Positions 1-8,725 of a stretch of 14,703 nt of DNA are shown one piece after another. Origin of the DNA: Thermoplasmata archaeon (lineage in GTDB: Archaea > Thermoplasmatota > E2 > DHVEG-1 > B8-G13); assembly GCA_021162485.1 (NCBI GenBank), contig JAGGYP010000017.1:1-14703 (forward strand), in the 5' to 3' direction. Under the pieces are notes generated by a model. The model was given only the letters and a program-made list of their open reading frames with translations, was not told the DNA's origin and searched no databases. The position numbers and the translations under genes are program-made. Every line of letters starts with the position of its first letter. The first letter of the stretch is position 1.

Positions 1-1200
1 ATTTTGAGAGCTAAGCATGAGATATTTGTTTTCAAAGATGGAACAGTTAGATTTGATATGACAAACGCACCATTAACACATTTCAAACCCAAAGAAATAA
101 GTGTTAGTATTGAAAAACTAAAAAAACTGGGATATACCAAAGACTACAAGGGCAACCCCTTGGAAAATGTAGATCAAATATGTGAGCTGAAAGTGCAAGA
201 TGTTATAATCTCAAAAGAATGCGCCCAGTATTTTGTAAAAGTATCAAAATTCATCGATGACCTTCTCACAAAATTTTACAAAACAAGATCATTCTACAAT
301 ATCAAAAATATAGAAGATCTAATAGGTCACATAGTTGTAGGTCTTGCACCACATACCTCTGCAGGAGTTGCAGCAAGAGTAATAGGGTTTACTGATGCAC
401 AAGTCTGCTTTGCACACCCGTTTTATCATGCAGCGAAACGTCGTAACTGCGATGGTGACGAGGATGGAATGATGCTTCTCATGGATGCCTTGCTAAACTT
501 TTCACATGCATATGTGCCGGATAAACGCGGTGGTCAAATGGATCTACCACTTATATTAACAACTCGTATAGACCCAGCAGAGGTAGACAAAGAAGCACAC
601 AACCTAGACCTGCTACCAAGATACCCGCTGGAGTTTTACAGGGCAACAACAAAATATGAACACCCAAAAAATCTGGAGAAAATCATGGACCTGGTTTCAT
701 CAAGATTGGGTACACCATTCCAGTATGAAAACTTTGGTTTTACACATGACACAGCAGATATTTCCAGAGGTCCACCAGCATCTGCATACAAAACATTAAA
801 AACCATGACAGATAAAATGAACGCGCAACTCAGCCTGGCCGCAAAAATAAAAGCAGTAGACGAGGCAGATGTTGCATGTAAAGTAATAGAACGGCATTTC
901 CTACCAGATATCCTTGGAAACCTTAGAGCATTTAGCAAGCAATCTGTCCGCTGCCCCCTCTGTAATACCGTCTACAGAAGAATCCCCCTAAAAGGAGTCT
1001 GCACCAAATGTGGAGGAAATCTAACACTAACAGTTCATGAGAGATCAATCAAAAAATACCTTGAAATTTCAAAAATGCTCACTGAGAAATACGATCTACC
1101 TGATTATGCATGCCAAAGAATCAAACTGGTTGAAAAATCAATAGAATCATTGTTCACAAATGATAAAGTAAAGGTCACCAAGCTAAGTGATTTCCTATAA
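1..1200 (+). CDS. polC: DNA polymerase D large subunit DP2, C-terminal part (5' end outside window)
   Basis: This is the catalytic subunit of the archaeal replicative DNA polymerase D, which works with the small proofreading subunit DP1. The reading frame is open from the first base, so only about the last 399 residues are present; family members are usually well over 1000 residues. The motif RRNCDGDED lies at about 439-465. It contains aspartates known in this family to be essential for polymerisation, and it continues into the conserved [15 protein letters not shown] four-cysteine zinc site (CPLC and CTKC) lies at 952-1011. The C-terminus, VTKLSDFL, resembles a degenerate PCNA-interacting (PIP) box, in the place where DP2 proteins carry one. 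The N/C junction in the aspartate motif, a well-known intein site in DP2, is uninterrupted. The start lies outside the window, so the TTG at position 4 is internal. Confidence 0.97.
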   Translation: MLRAKHEIFVFKDGTVRFDMTNAPLTHFKPKEISVSIEKLKKLGYTKDYKGNPLENVDQICELKVQDVIISKECAQYFVKVSKFIDDLLTKFYKTRSFYNIKNIEDLIGHIVVGLAPHTSAGVAARVIGFTDAQVCFAHPFYHAAKRRNCDGDEDGMMLLMDALLNFSHAYVPDKRGGQMDLPLILTTRIDPAEVDKEAHNLDLLPRYPLEFYRATTKYEHPKNLEKIMDLVSSRLGTPFQYENFGFTHDTADISRGPPASAYKTLKTMTDKMNAQLSLAAKIKAVDEADVACKVIERHFLPDILGNLRAFSKQSVRCPLCNTVYRRIPLKGVCTKCGGNLTLTVHERSIKKYLEISKMLTEKYDLPDYACQRIKLVEKSIESLFTNDKVKVTKLSDFL

Positions 1201-1224
1201 CTTTTTAATATTTTGGTAAGTTTC

Positions 1225-1234
1225 ATATATAAAC
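1225..1234 (+). promoter_or_regulatory. TATA box for the small membrane protein gene
   Basis: The sequence ATATATAAAC lies about 48 bases before the ATG at 1278. Transcription starting about 25 bases downstream would give a leader of roughly 20-25 nt carrying the SD sequence GAGGAG (1263-1268). Promoter assigned by pattern only. Confidence 0.5.
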
Positions 1235-1277
1235 TATTTGTTTTATACTAATTGCTTCAAAAGAGGAGACAAGGATT

Positions 1278-1556
1278 ATGATATATGAGAGATTAAATCA
1301 AATAGAGAGAAAAACATGGAGAAAATGGCTTTTCTACATTGACATAATAATAATTGCAATATTTGTAATCTCACTAGTTTTTCTAGCTGAAGATGCCTAC
1401 TATGCTGGTTTTTATTATGGTGGTGGAAAAACATCTGTTGCTCAGAAACAGATGTGGTATGTTGTCCGAGATGCATCATTTATCACTGCAACACTGGCAT
1501 GGTTGTTTTACAGATTCTTTAGAAACCAGTTTTTGTTGCTTAGAAGAATTTATTAA
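1278..1556 (+). CDS. Small two-span membrane protein, function unknown
   Basis: This is a 92-residue protein that I do not recognise. A basic N-terminal stretch (residues 1-17) is followed by a strongly hydrophobic segment at about 18-37, a Gly/Tyr-rich loop (YYAGFYYGGGK, about 41-51) and a second hydrophobic/aromatic segment at about 67-88. It ends in a basic tail, LLRRIY. By the positive-inside rule both ends would be cytoplasmic. The ATG at 1278 is preceded by a good SD sequence (GAGGAG, 9 bases upstream) and its own TATA box, which supports a real gene despite its size. It sits between DP2 and the SRP RNA, with no sign of co-transcription with either. No enzymatic motif is visible. Confidence 0.75.
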   Translation: MIYERLNQIERKTWRKWLFYIDIIIIAIFVISLVFLAEDAYYAGFYYGGGKTSVAQKQMWYVVRDASFITATLAWLFYRFFRNQFLLLRRIY

Positions 1557-1571
1557 CCAGTTTATGGGAAA

Positions 1572-1581
1572 ATTAAATATA
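1572..1581 (+). promoter_or_regulatory. TATA box for the SRP RNA gene
   Basis: ATTAAATATA, preceded by a purine-rich GGGAAA that could act as a BRE. A start about 25-27 bases downstream falls near 1603, where base pairing predicts the 5' end of the SRP RNA. Confidence 0.5.
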
Positions 1582-1603
1582 CTTCATTGTTTACTCAATG
1601 AAA

Positions 1604-1936
1604 AAGCGGCGAAAGGTGTAGAATAGGCTGGGGGGTCAGGCGTCCCCTGTTGCCGGAAATCGTCTTCAGCCGGAGCCGAAGTCGAGAGGCGGTGTTGCAT
1701 GCAGCTGCTGATCCGCCTGCAGACTATGAGACCTTGTCCTTCGGGATCGAAGGTGAAGGTAGCATGCAACTGGAGGGTTGCATGCCCTTCTTTATTGCGG
1801 GGACCAGGCCAGGCCCGGAAGGGAGCAGCCTCACCGCAAACTCTCGATGCTCGAAGGGTTAGCAGGGTCGAGAAAGCAGGTGGGTAAATCAGTATGCTGC
1901 AATGCACATCCACTCGAGACGTTTCTACACCCGCTA
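1604..1936 (+). ncRNA. ffs: Signal recognition particle 7S RNA
   Basis: This RNA is the scaffold of the archaeal SRP, which binds SRP19 and SRP54 and targets signal-peptide proteins to the membrane. Three features identify it. First, the helix 8 core at about 1801-1833 includes GGCCCGGAAGGGAGCAGCC, with the GGAA tetraloop at 1817-1820 and the conserved AGCAG internal loop. Second, helix 6 is a near-perfect hairpin (1762-1771 with 1776-1785) closed by a GGAG tetraloop, as expected for the SRP19 site. Third, the 5' Alu-domain sequence GGCTGGGGGGTCAGGCGTCC starts at about 1626. The ends pair as helix 1: GGTGTAGAA (1615-1623) is exactly complementary to TTCTACACC (1923-1931). AGCG (1605-1608) and CGCT (1932-1935) may extend it past a bulge. 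The segment is much richer in G+C than its flanks. Ends are uncertain by about 10 bases. Short open frames inside it are ignored. Confidence 0.96.
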
Positions 1937-1941
1937 AAACC

Positions 1942-1946
1942 TTTTT
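1942..1946 (+). terminator. Possible oligo-T terminator of the SRP RNA
   Basis: A run of five T directly follows the closing helix of the SRP RNA. Archaeal RNA polymerase commonly stops at such runs. The run is short, so read-through into the CapA-like gene is possible, and no separate TATA box for that gene is evident. Confidence 0.35.
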
Positions 1947-1966
1947 AGTTAGAGAGGTGAACTGAT

Positions 1967-3166
1967 ATTAGACTCAGGTTTAAAGGTGAAAAAGAAGAAG
2001 GGGATACAGTAAAAATATCAGCAGTTGGAGATCTACTTTTAGACAACACTTTGCAAAAAGTTGCACATCAACACGTGGATAATACAATCGCAGATCCAGA
2101 TGAGAGAGTAGCAAGCGGTTATTTTCATATTTTAAAATCTATATCCAAATATATCACAGCAGATATTTCCTACGCCAATCTAGAGGTTCCAATAGCGAGA
2201 AATTTGATAAGAAAAAGCAAATATCAGGATGGAAAACTTGTAACGATAGAAAAAAAGATAGACCCTTTTATTCTACATGATGGAGAAGTATATTGTGGAG
2301 AATTCCCTTATACATTTAATGCACATCCAGCATTTGCACTTGCAATGAAAAAAGTGGGTTGGGATATAGTAAGCATCGCAAATAACCATGTACTAGACAG
2401 ACTATCAAATGGTTTGGATTTAACTATAAAGGCTTTGAAGGAAAACAAAATTGATTTTGTTGGAGCTATACCATCATCCAAGATCAAAGAAGCACAAGGC
2501 GATCCATTTAATATAAAACCCTATGTAATAAAAGAGGTAAGGGGTATAAAAATTGCCTTCTTCTCAATAGCAAGGTTTACAAACCCTCATTTTTATAGAA
2601 TGATCCCTTCAGACAGGTACAAACAGGTTTACAAGTTTACAAAATCTTTTTTCTACGGAAGAAGTAATATACCAAAGCTTGTAAAATGGATACAACATGC
2701 AAAAAATGAGGAAAACGCAGATGCAGTGATTGTAGCTCCCCACTGGGGATTAGAATATGTGAATCACACGAATTTTTTACAAAGAGTATGGGGAAAACAG
2801 ATACTGGAAGGAGGAGCAGACATAATACTGGGTAGTCATCCCCATGTGATACAGCCTTTTGAAAAACACATTACATCAGATAATAGGGAAACATTTATCG
2901 CGTATAGTTTGGGAGATTTTGTCTGCGGGTTAAAATCTTTTAGATTAAGAGCAGCCTATATTCTTTACATAACATTAGTCAAAAACGAAAAAGGTGTTTT
3001 CATAAAGGAGATAAAATATCTTCCAACAATTTCAAAACTTTATTTTAAAGATAAAACAACTATAGAGGATATAAAAGTAATACCTGTTGAGAAAGATGAG
3101 AAAGCAGTGGAAAAACTAGAATATTTTAGAAAAATACTAGGATACGATAACATGTTACATGCCTAA
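1967..3166 (+). CDS. CapA/PgsA-family metallophosphatase-like protein, apparent ATT start
   Basis: A protein of about 399 residues of the family first named for Bacillus poly-gamma-glutamate capsule synthesis (PGA_cap), which has a calcineurin-like metallophosphatase fold. The family's motifs appear in order: ISAVGDLLLD (about 17-26), YANLEVPI (about 69-76), IANNHVLDR (about 137-145), PHWGLEY (about 258-264), GSHPHVIQP (about 289-297) and YSLGDFV (about 313-319). The Asp, Asn and His residues expected to bind metal are all present. No signal peptide or membrane anchor is visible, unlike Bacillus PgsA, so it is probably cytoplasmic. Its archaeal role is unknown; a capsule function should not be assumed. 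The frame opens after a TGA at 1958-1960 and has no ATG, GTG or TTG before TTG 2051, which would remove the first metal motif. SD GAGGTGA (1954-1960) stands 6 bases before ATT 1967, so ATT is the best start. Confidence 0.85.
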   Translation: MRLRFKGEKEEGDTVKISAVGDLLLDNTLQKVAHQHVDNTIADPDERVASGYFHILKSISKYITADISYANLEVPIARNLIRKSKYQDGKLVTIEKKIDPFILHDGEVYCGEFPYTFNAHPAFALAMKKVGWDIVSIANNHVLDRLSNGLDLTIKALKENKIDFVGAIPSSKIKEAQGDPFNIKPYVIKEVRGIKIAFFSIARFTNPHFYRMIPSDRYKQVYKFTKSFFYGRSNIPKLVKWIQHAKNEENADAVIVAPHWGLEYVNHTNFLQRVWGKQILEGGADIILGSHPHVIQPFEKHITSDNRETFIAYSLGDFVCGLKSFRLRAAYILYITLVKNEKGVFIKEIKYLPTISKLYFKDKTTIEDIKVIPVEKDEKAVEKLEYFRKILGYDNMLHA

Positions 3167-3188
3167 CTTTTAACAAACCCGTGAAAAA

Positions 3189-3198
3189 ATTTATAATC
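3189..3198 (+). promoter_or_regulatory. TATA box for mcm
   Basis: ATTTATAATC after an A-rich stretch, about 50 bases before the TTG start at 3243. The predicted transcript start near 3219 leaves a short leader holding the SD sequence GGAGGTG (3231-3237). This argues against translation beginning at the in-frame TTG at 3201. Confidence 0.6.
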
Positions 3199-3242
3199 AA
3201 TTGACAGTTAATACTATATTCTCTTTGAAGGGAGGTGCTAAT

Positions 3243-5351
3243 TTGGCAAAGCTGCTTAGAGATGAGAATCTAATCTCACTATGGGAAAAATTCTTTTTAG
3301 ATCACTACAAAACAGAAATTGAAAACATTGTTCTCTCTTACCCAGAAAAAAGAAGTTTATATGTTGATTATTGGAATGTTGATAGAGTAGACCCAAGTCT
3401 AGCTGAGAATTTAATAACAAACCCTTATCCCACTATCTATAATGCAGAGGAGGCATTAAAAAACATAGAAGTTTCAACCGGTGAGAGATTAAGATTACAT
3501 TTTAGAGTATTTAACCTGCCAGATATTCACAGAATTGGAATTAGAAAACTCAGATCTGTTCACCTTGGTAAACTGATAGCTATAGAAGGACTTGTGAAAA
3601 AAGTAACAGAGGTAAGACCCAAACTCCAGATAGGAGCTTTTCAGTGTCAAAAATGTGGTGCAATAATCAAATTAGAGCAAGAGGAAGACATAATCAAGGA
3701 GCCTGCTGAATGTTACGAGGACCAGGGAGGTTGCGGCAGAAGTTCATCTTTCAAACTACTTACTAGTCTATCAGAGTTCATAGATTTTCAAAAAGTGGAA
3801 TTGCAGGAGAGCCCAGAAGGTCTCCGCGGAGGCGCTCAGCCAGAGAGGATATCTGTTTATTTAGAAGATGATCTAGTTGGAGATATAGCACCTGGTGACA
3901 GAGTCATTGTAAATGGCATATTACATTCTCATCAAAGAAGGAGAGGAACATACAGGTTAACTGCTTTTGACAAGATATTGAGTGCTATTAGTATCGAAAA
4001 ACAAGAACTTGCTTTTGAAGAGGTTGAAGTTACAGAAGAGGATGAAAAAGAGATACTTAGAGTAAGTAAAGACCCTCAGATATATGAGAAGATAAGAAAA
4101 AGCATAGCACCAACCATCTATGGGATGGAAGTGGAAAAAGATGCTCTTACACTTCAACTATTTGGCGGAGTAGCAAAGAATATGCCTGATGGAACTCGTA
4201 TAAGAGGCGACATACATGTGCTGCTGGTAGGAGACCCAGGAACTGCTAAGTCACAAATGTTAACTTATATTTCAAAACTTGCGCCACGAAGCATATATGC
4301 CTCAGGCAGAGCATCCTCAGCAGCAGGTCTCACAGCTGCAGCAGTTAGAGATGAATTTGGTGAAGGACATTGGACATTAGAAGCAGGCGCTCTTGTATTA
4401 GCAGATATGGGAATAGCAGCTATCGATGAAATTGATAAAATGAGCGACTCAGATAGAAGTGCATTACATCAAGCAATGGAGCAGCAAGAAATATCAGTTG
4501 CAAAAGCAGGTATTAATGCAACGTTAAAGTCAAGATGTGCTCTGCTAGCAGCTGCAAATCCCAAACTAGGTAGATTTGATGAATACCTTCCAATTCATGA
4601 GCAAATCAATATGCCGCCGGCTCTACTATCAAGATTTGATCTAATCTTTTCAATAATAGATAAACCAAATGTTGATAGAGATACAAATCTAGCTACTCAT
4701 ATTTTAATGGCACACAAGGCAGGAGAAGTTCATGAGCATATTTCCAAATCAAAAAAATCAACTCATAAAAAATCTGAAGAAGAAAGACTAATGCAAATAG
4801 TTAAACCAGTTTTTGAACCAGAGTTTCTTAGAAAATATGTTGCCTATGCAAAGAGAAATGTTTTTCCAGTTCTAACAGAGGAGGCTATAGAGACAATCAA
4901 AAACTATTATGTTTCATTACGTGCATCCTCTGAGGATTCTATACCATTCACACCTAGACAGCTTGAGGCTTTTGTACGACTAGCAGAGGCAAGTGCAAGA
5001 GTAAGATTAAGTAACAAAGTCACAGTTGAGGATGCCGAGAGAGCGATTTCTATAATAGACCAGTATCTAAGAAGAGTCAGTCTTGACCGAGAAACAGGTA
5101 AGTTTGATATAGATATAATAGCCACTGGTATAAGTCATACCCAGCAGGAGAGAATGAGAGCTATCATGGATATAATAAGAAGAATATGTGAAGAATCCAA
5201 AGATGGAAACGCAGCTAGAGCAGATATAATAAAGGAGGCAGAGATAGCAGGTATAGAAACCAGTAAGACAGAAGAAATATTGGAGAGATTGAAACGAAAT
5301 GGTCAGATATATGAACCAGTGATTGGTAAATATAAGATCACTGGTTACTAA
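3243..5351 (+). CDS. mcm: Replicative DNA helicase MCM
   Basis: The hexameric 3'-5' helicase that unwinds DNA ahead of the archaeal replisome; 702 residues with the chosen start. Features in order: an N-terminal domain with a four-cysteine zinc site (CQKC at about 135-138, Cys157, Cys164), the beta-hairpin region, and then the AAA+ core. The core has Walker A GDPGTAKS (about 330-337), Walker B AIDEID (about 393-398), sensor 1 AAANP (about 436-440), the arginine finger in LLSRFD (Arg464) and sensor 2 TPRQLEA (Arg572). A winged-helix domain occupies about 630-702. No residue is missing and there is no intein. The start is TTG 3243 because SD GGAGGTG lies 5 bases upstream; the in-frame TTG at 3201 would fall in the promoter. 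The stop overlaps the stop of the convergent EF-2 gene. Confidence 0.97.
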   Translation: MAKLLRDENLISLWEKFFLDHYKTEIENIVLSYPEKRSLYVDYWNVDRVDPSLAENLITNPYPTIYNAEEALKNIEVSTGERLRLHFRVFNLPDIHRIGIRKLRSVHLGKLIAIEGLVKKVTEVRPKLQIGAFQCQKCGAIIKLEQEEDIIKEPAECYEDQGGCGRSSSFKLLTSLSEFIDFQKVELQESPEGLRGGAQPERISVYLEDDLVGDIAPGDRVIVNGILHSHQRRRGTYRLTAFDKILSAISIEKQELAFEEVEVTEEDEKEILRVSKDPQIYEKIRKSIAPTIYGMEVEKDALTLQLFGGVAKNMPDGTRIRGDIHVLLVGDPGTAKSQMLTYISKLAPRSIYASGRASSAAGLTAAAVRDEFGEGHWTLEAGALVLADMGIAAIDEIDKMSDSDRSALHQAMEQQEISVAKAGINATLKSRCALLAAANPKLGRFDEYLPIHEQINMPPALLSRFDLIFSIIDKPNVDRDTNLATHILMAHKAGEVHEHISKSKKSTHKKSEEERLMQIVKPVFEPEFLRKYVAYAKRNVFPVLTEEAIETIKNYYVSLRASSEDSIPFTPRQLEAFVRLAEASARVRLSNKVTVEDAERAISIIDQYLRRVSLDRETGKFDIDIIATGISHTQQERMRAIMDIIRRICEESKDGNAARADIIKEAEIAGIETSKTEEILERLKRNGQIYEPVIGKYKITGY

Positions 5352-7546
5352 TCCATATAGTATTCCGGTGGATACGGCTCTGGTTTTAAACCCTTTCTTT
5401 CTCTTATTGATCTAACAATCTTATCCTGCAGCTCTCTAGGCAGAGGTTCAAATCCTATGTTTTCTGTATTCCAAAGTACTCTTCCACCAGTGGCAGATCT
5501 TATAGCTGATGCAAAACCAAACATTTCCGCAACAGGTGCCTTTGCTTCAATTGTTACCATGTCACCCTCTGTTTTCATATCAAGTATAACTGCACGGCGT
5601 TGATTCAACTCTCTTGAAACATTTCCCATTACCTCTTGCGGAGTGTTGATAAACACTTTTTGCATGGGTTCTAGTATTATTGGATCTGAAAGCATTATTG
5701 CTCCATATATTGCATTTTTAACAGCAGGTATAACCTGAGCAGGTCCTCTATGGATTGCATCCTCATGCAGCTTTGCATCAACCAGCTTTACCAGAACGCC
5801 TTGTAATGGTTCATTTGCCAAAGGTCCCTTTTTCATAGCCTCGTTAAAAGCCTCTTTTATCAACTCTCTTGTCTCAAATAAATGTTGTATACCCTTTGTC
5901 ACATCTGTCATTATGTTTAAACCCTGAATTGCAAACACACCCTTTGCAACAATCTTATCCATGCCAAGCTCTAAAAGTTTCTTCTCCACTTCTTTCTTAT
6001 ATTTCTTTGCATCCGTGGGAATCTCATTATTGTACAATGCTTTTACCACGTTCTCAGGCAAAGGTTCAACAACAAAGTAGAATCTATTGTGTTTGTTTGG
6101 TGATTTACCCTCAAAAGAATGAGGCGTAGCTTTCCCCACAGTCTCCCTATAAACCACTATTGGCTGCGAACAAACAATGTCCACACCATAATCATTCTTG
6201 ATTCTGTATTCTGTAATCTCTAAATGTAACTCTCCCATACCTGACATTAAATGTTCACCAGTTTCTTGATTTATCTCTACCTCTATACTTGGATCAGCCT
6301 TTGAAACCATCCTCAAAACCTCTATAAGTTTTGGTAGATCCTTTGTATGTTTTGCCTCTACCGCAACTGTTACAACAGGTTCTGATACATGTACTATTCT
6401 CTCGAAAGGCTCCATATCTGGGATATTTGTTACGGTGCTTCCAGCAATTGCATCTCTTAATCCTGTTGCAGCTACAATGTTACCAGCTGTGACTTTTTCA
6501 ACAGGGATCCTATCTGCACCTACCATTACACTCACTTGCTGCACACGATTCTTATTAGGCATTCCCACTACATATACTTCTTGGCCTTTCTCTATTGTTC
6601 CACTGAAAATTCTCCCCACTGCGACCTCACCAGCATGTGTATCTATTATTATTTTTGTAATCATCAAAGCAAGGGGTTTATCCTTATCACAATTAAGCAT
6701 ACCCTTTCCTACCTCAGTTTCTAATTCGCCACGCCATATGTGAGGTATCCTATATTTCTGAGCTTCCTTTGGTGAGGGCAGATGATCTACCACAAGATCT
6801 AAAATAACCTCATGTAGTGGTGATTTCTTTGCCAGTGTTTTTTGATCTTGCTTATTACAATATTCATAAATATCCTTGAATGTCAAACCACTTTTTTTCA
6901 TATATGGTAAGGATATTGCCCAGTTATAATATGCAGATCCAAAGGCGACGCTTCCATCCTCGACTTTTACTTTCCATTCCTCTTTGTACTCTTCAGGTGC
7001 CATTTTTTCTATTAACCTGTTAACCTCGGCGATTATTTTCACAAACCTGTTTTGCATATCCTCAGGCGTAACTCTTAACTCATTTATGAGCCTGTCAACC
7101 TTATTTATAAAGAGCACAGGTTTTACTTTCTCTCTCAGCGCTTGTCTTATCACAGTTTCAGTCTGCGGCATAACGCCTTCTACAGCACATACAACTATGA
7201 TACAACCATCTACTGCACGCATCGCTCGTGTTACATCTCCACCAAAATCCACATGCCCAGGTGTATCTAACAGGTTTATGAGATATTCTTTTCCTTCAAA
7301 CTCATGAACCATAGATGCCGCAGCAGTTTGGATGGTGATTCCTCTTGCCTGTTCCTGTTCATCATAGTCTAAAACCAGTTGTTTACCAGCTAATTCCTCG
7401 CTCATCATACCACAGCCGGCAAGAAGATTATCAGACAATGTTGTTTTACCATGATCTATATGCGCTGCTATACCAATATTTCGTATTTGCTCTAGTTTAT
7501 CCATTAAACTTTGTGCTTTCCTAATATTGTCTTCTTTCCTGCCCAT
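5348..7546 (-). CDS. fusA: Translation elongation factor EF-2
   Basis: The GTPase that moves tRNA and mRNA through the ribosome. At 732 residues it has the usual archaeal length. GTP-binding motifs: G1 AHIDHGKT (about 28-35), switch I RGIT (68-71), G3 DTPGH (94-98) and G4 NKVD (148-151). Domain II and the domain III motif [10 protein letters not shown] (about 434-443) follow. In domain IV the loop DAIHRGPAQ carries His599 (codon 5750-5752), which by family knowledge is the residue converted to diphthamide; DphB, encoded at 11705-12499, catalyses a step in that pathway. The gene is the last of a rps12-rps7-EF-2 operon, 24 bases after rps7. Its leader has a GAGG SD sequence 9 bases before the ATG. 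Its stop shares 4 bases with the mcm stop. EF-1A does not follow. Confidence 0.98.
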   Translation of the reverse strand: MGRKEDNIRKAQSLMDKLEQIRNIGIAAHIDHGKTTLSDNLLAGCGMMSEELAGKQLVLDYDEQEQARGITIQTAAASMVHEFEGKEYLINLLDTPGHVDFGGDVTRAMRAVDGCIIVVCAVEGVMPQTETVIRQALREKVKPVLFINKVDRLINELRVTPEDMQNRFVKIIAEVNRLIEKMAPEEYKEEWKVKVEDGSVAFGSAYYNWAISLPYMKKSGLTFKDIYEYCNKQDQKTLAKKSPLHEVILDLVVDHLPSPKEAQKYRIPHIWRGELETEVGKGMLNCDKDKPLALMITKIIIDTHAGEVAVGRIFSGTIEKGQEVYVVGMPNKNRVQQVSVMVGADRIPVEKVTAGNIVAATGLRDAIAGSTVTNIPDMEPFERIVHVSEPVVTVAVEAKHTKDLPKLIEVLRMVSKADPSIEVEINQETGEHLMSGMGELHLEITEYRIKNDYGVDIVCSQPIVVYRETVGKATPHSFEGKSPNKHNRFYFVVEPLPENVVKALYNNEIPTDAKKYKKEVEKKLLELGMDKIVAKGVFAIQGLNIMTDVTKGIQHLFETRELIKEAFNEAMKKGPLANEPLQGVLVKLVDAKLHEDAIHRGPAQVIPAVKNAIYGAIMLSDPIILEPMQKVFINTPQEVMGNVSRELNQRRAVILDMKTEGDMVTIEAKAPVAEMFGFASAIRSATGGRVLWNTENIGFEPLPRELQDKIVRSIRERKGLKPEPYPPEYYMD

Positions 7547-7570
7547 ATTTTCAACCCTCTAAAAACTTAT

Positions 7571-8170
7571 TTATCTTGCAGATCTTGCAATTCTCTCTAT
7601 ATCATCTTTCCTCGATATTGCAAAAGAGGAGCTATCATTATTGGCTGCTTTTAAAATTTCATCTGCAAGGCAGTTTTCCATGCTTTTTTTGTTCTTATGA
7701 GATGCAGATATTGCTCCTTGGCAAATATTTCTCAAAGCAATGTCTATCCTTCTCTGAGGTGCGACATCAACTGCTCTAGGCACTGCAATTCCACCAAACT
7801 GGAGACGGATTATTTCCTCTCTCGGTGCTGCATTTTGAATTGCATTTACAACAATTTGCAATGGGTTTTTCTTAGTCCTTTTTTCTATGATTTCAATCGC
7901 TCTTTTTACTACTTTTAAAGCTTTTGTTTTTTTACCAGTGAAATCCTCAGTTCTCATCATGTTATTTATTAATCTCTCAATCAGTGACATTTTTGATTTT
8001 CCAAATTTCTTTTTCGAAAAAACTCCACCAGTGTACAGAGTGGGCATGTCCAAATTTATGTATCTGACTAATCCTTTGTCTTCGATTTTTATCTCTTCAT
8101 TTTTATATTTCTCTAAGACGGGAAATAGGTAGATCAAGGTTTCATATTTGTTACTTTTTTCTTTGTTCAT
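7571..8170 (-). CDS. rps7: Small-subunit ribosomal protein uS7
   Basis: A 199-residue primary 16S rRNA-binding protein of the 30S head, next to the mRNA exit channel. The family signature is clear: the N-terminal MRTEDFTGKKTKA region (about 72-84), NPLQIVVNAIQNAAPREE (about 102-119), then FGGIAVPRAVDVAPQRRIDI (about 125-144). The C-terminus ERIARSAR is of the archaeal/eukaryal type. It starts 6 bases after rps12, whose frame ends in two consecutive TGA codons, so the two are surely co-transcribed and probably translationally coupled; the SD sequence is weak. Confidence 0.97.
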   Translation of the reverse strand: MNKEKSNKYETLIYLFPVLEKYKNEEIKIEDKGLVRYINLDMPTLYTGGVFSKKKFGKSKMSLIERLINNMMRTEDFTGKKTKALKVVKRAIEIIEKRTKKNPLQIVVNAIQNAAPREEIIRLQFGGIAVPRAVDVAPQRRIDIALRNICQGAISASHKNKKSMENCLADEILKAANNDSSSFAISRKDDIERIARSAR

Positions 8171-8176
8171 TTTTCA

Positions 8177-8608
8177 TCATCTTCTCATCGGTTTCTCAAC
8201 TTTTCCTTTGATCAGTTCGTTTAATGATACACCATTAACCTTTACAACTCTATATCTTACACCTGGTAGATCACCATAGCTTCTACCCATTCTTCCTCCT
8301 ATACCCTCTATCACAACCTCATCGTGTTCATCTATGAAGTTAATAGCATTATTCCCAGGTGCGAAAGCTGTTACTTGTCTACCATTTTTTATAAGCTGAA
8401 CTTTAACACATTTTCTTATAGCAGAGTTTGGCTGCTTTGCCTCTATCCCAACTTTCTCTATGACTATACCTCTAGCCTGAGGTGAGCCTTCTAATGGATC
8501 AGATTTTTCTTTGAGTCTCAATACCCTTTTCTTGTAATATCTATCGCTCCATCTGGTTTTTTTCTTGCTTTTTTTGATTTTTCTAGCAGCATATAGTCCG
8601 CGAGCCAT
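8177..8608 (-). CDS. rps12: Small-subunit ribosomal protein uS12
   Basis: A 143-residue protein of the decoding centre, which monitors codon-anticodon pairing. The near-invariant [15 protein letters not shown] and the loop [23 protein letters not shown] are present; the latter region is where bacterial resistance and accuracy mutations fall. The N-terminus, [13 protein letters not shown], matches the archaeal type and sets the start at ATG 8608. A GTG five codons upstream (8623) would overlap the SD-like GGTG and add residues the family lacks. First gene of the rps12-rps7-EF-2 operon, with a TATA box about 70 bases upstream. Confidence 0.96.
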   Translation of the reverse strand: MARGLYAARKIKKSKKKTRWSDRYYKKRVLRLKEKSDPLEGSPQARGIVIEKVGIEAKQPNSAIRKCVKVQLIKNGRQVTAFAPGNNAINFIDEHDEVVIEGIGGRMGRSYGDLPGVRYRVVKVNGVSLNELIKGKVEKPMRR

Positions 8609-8675
8609 ATTCTTTAAATACACCTTTCCAGTCTTTTTAAACTTTTTGTAAAGTAAAAGCCTGTATACAACTTTT

Positions 8676-8685
8676 AATATATAAA
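8676..8685 (-). promoter_or_regulatory. TATA box of the rps12-rps7-EF-2 operon
   Basis: Read on the minus strand the sequence is TTTATATATT. A transcript start about 25 bases downstream gives a leader of nearly 50 nt before the rps12 ATG, longer than others in this window. Confidence 0.55.
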
Positions 8686-8701
8686 TCTACTTCTTACTTT
8701 T

Positions 8702-8724
8702 CCCTTAAAAATATATAAAAATAG
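8702..8724 (-). terminator. T-rich terminator region after the transglutaminase-like gene
   Basis: On the minus strand, just past the TGA stop at 8726, the sequence is a series of T-runs (ATTTTTATATATTTTTAAGG). This is typical of archaeal intrinsic termination and separates the herA/lipoprotein unit from the ribosomal operon. A TATA-like role for the same stretch cannot be excluded. Confidence 0.4.
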
Positions 8725-8725
8725 A

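Noticed and set aside
439..465. Intein in DP2, and likewise in the mcm ATPase motifs
   Set aside because: The usual insertion motif reads straight through, and the MCM Walker motifs are continuous.
1584..1913. Open frames on both strands across the SRP RNA gene
   Set aside because: They coincide with the GC-rich 7S RNA, have no SD sequences or protein-like features, and are explained by low stop frequency in GC-rich DNA.
3201..3242. Upstream TTG as the start of mcm
   Set aside because: It lies just after the TATA box, before the expected transcript start, and the SD sequence GGAGGTG is placed for TTG 3243.
8609..8623. GTG start five codons upstream for rps12
   Set aside because: It overlaps the likely SD sequence and adds residues not typical of archaeal uS12, which begins MA-x-GL-x-AARK.
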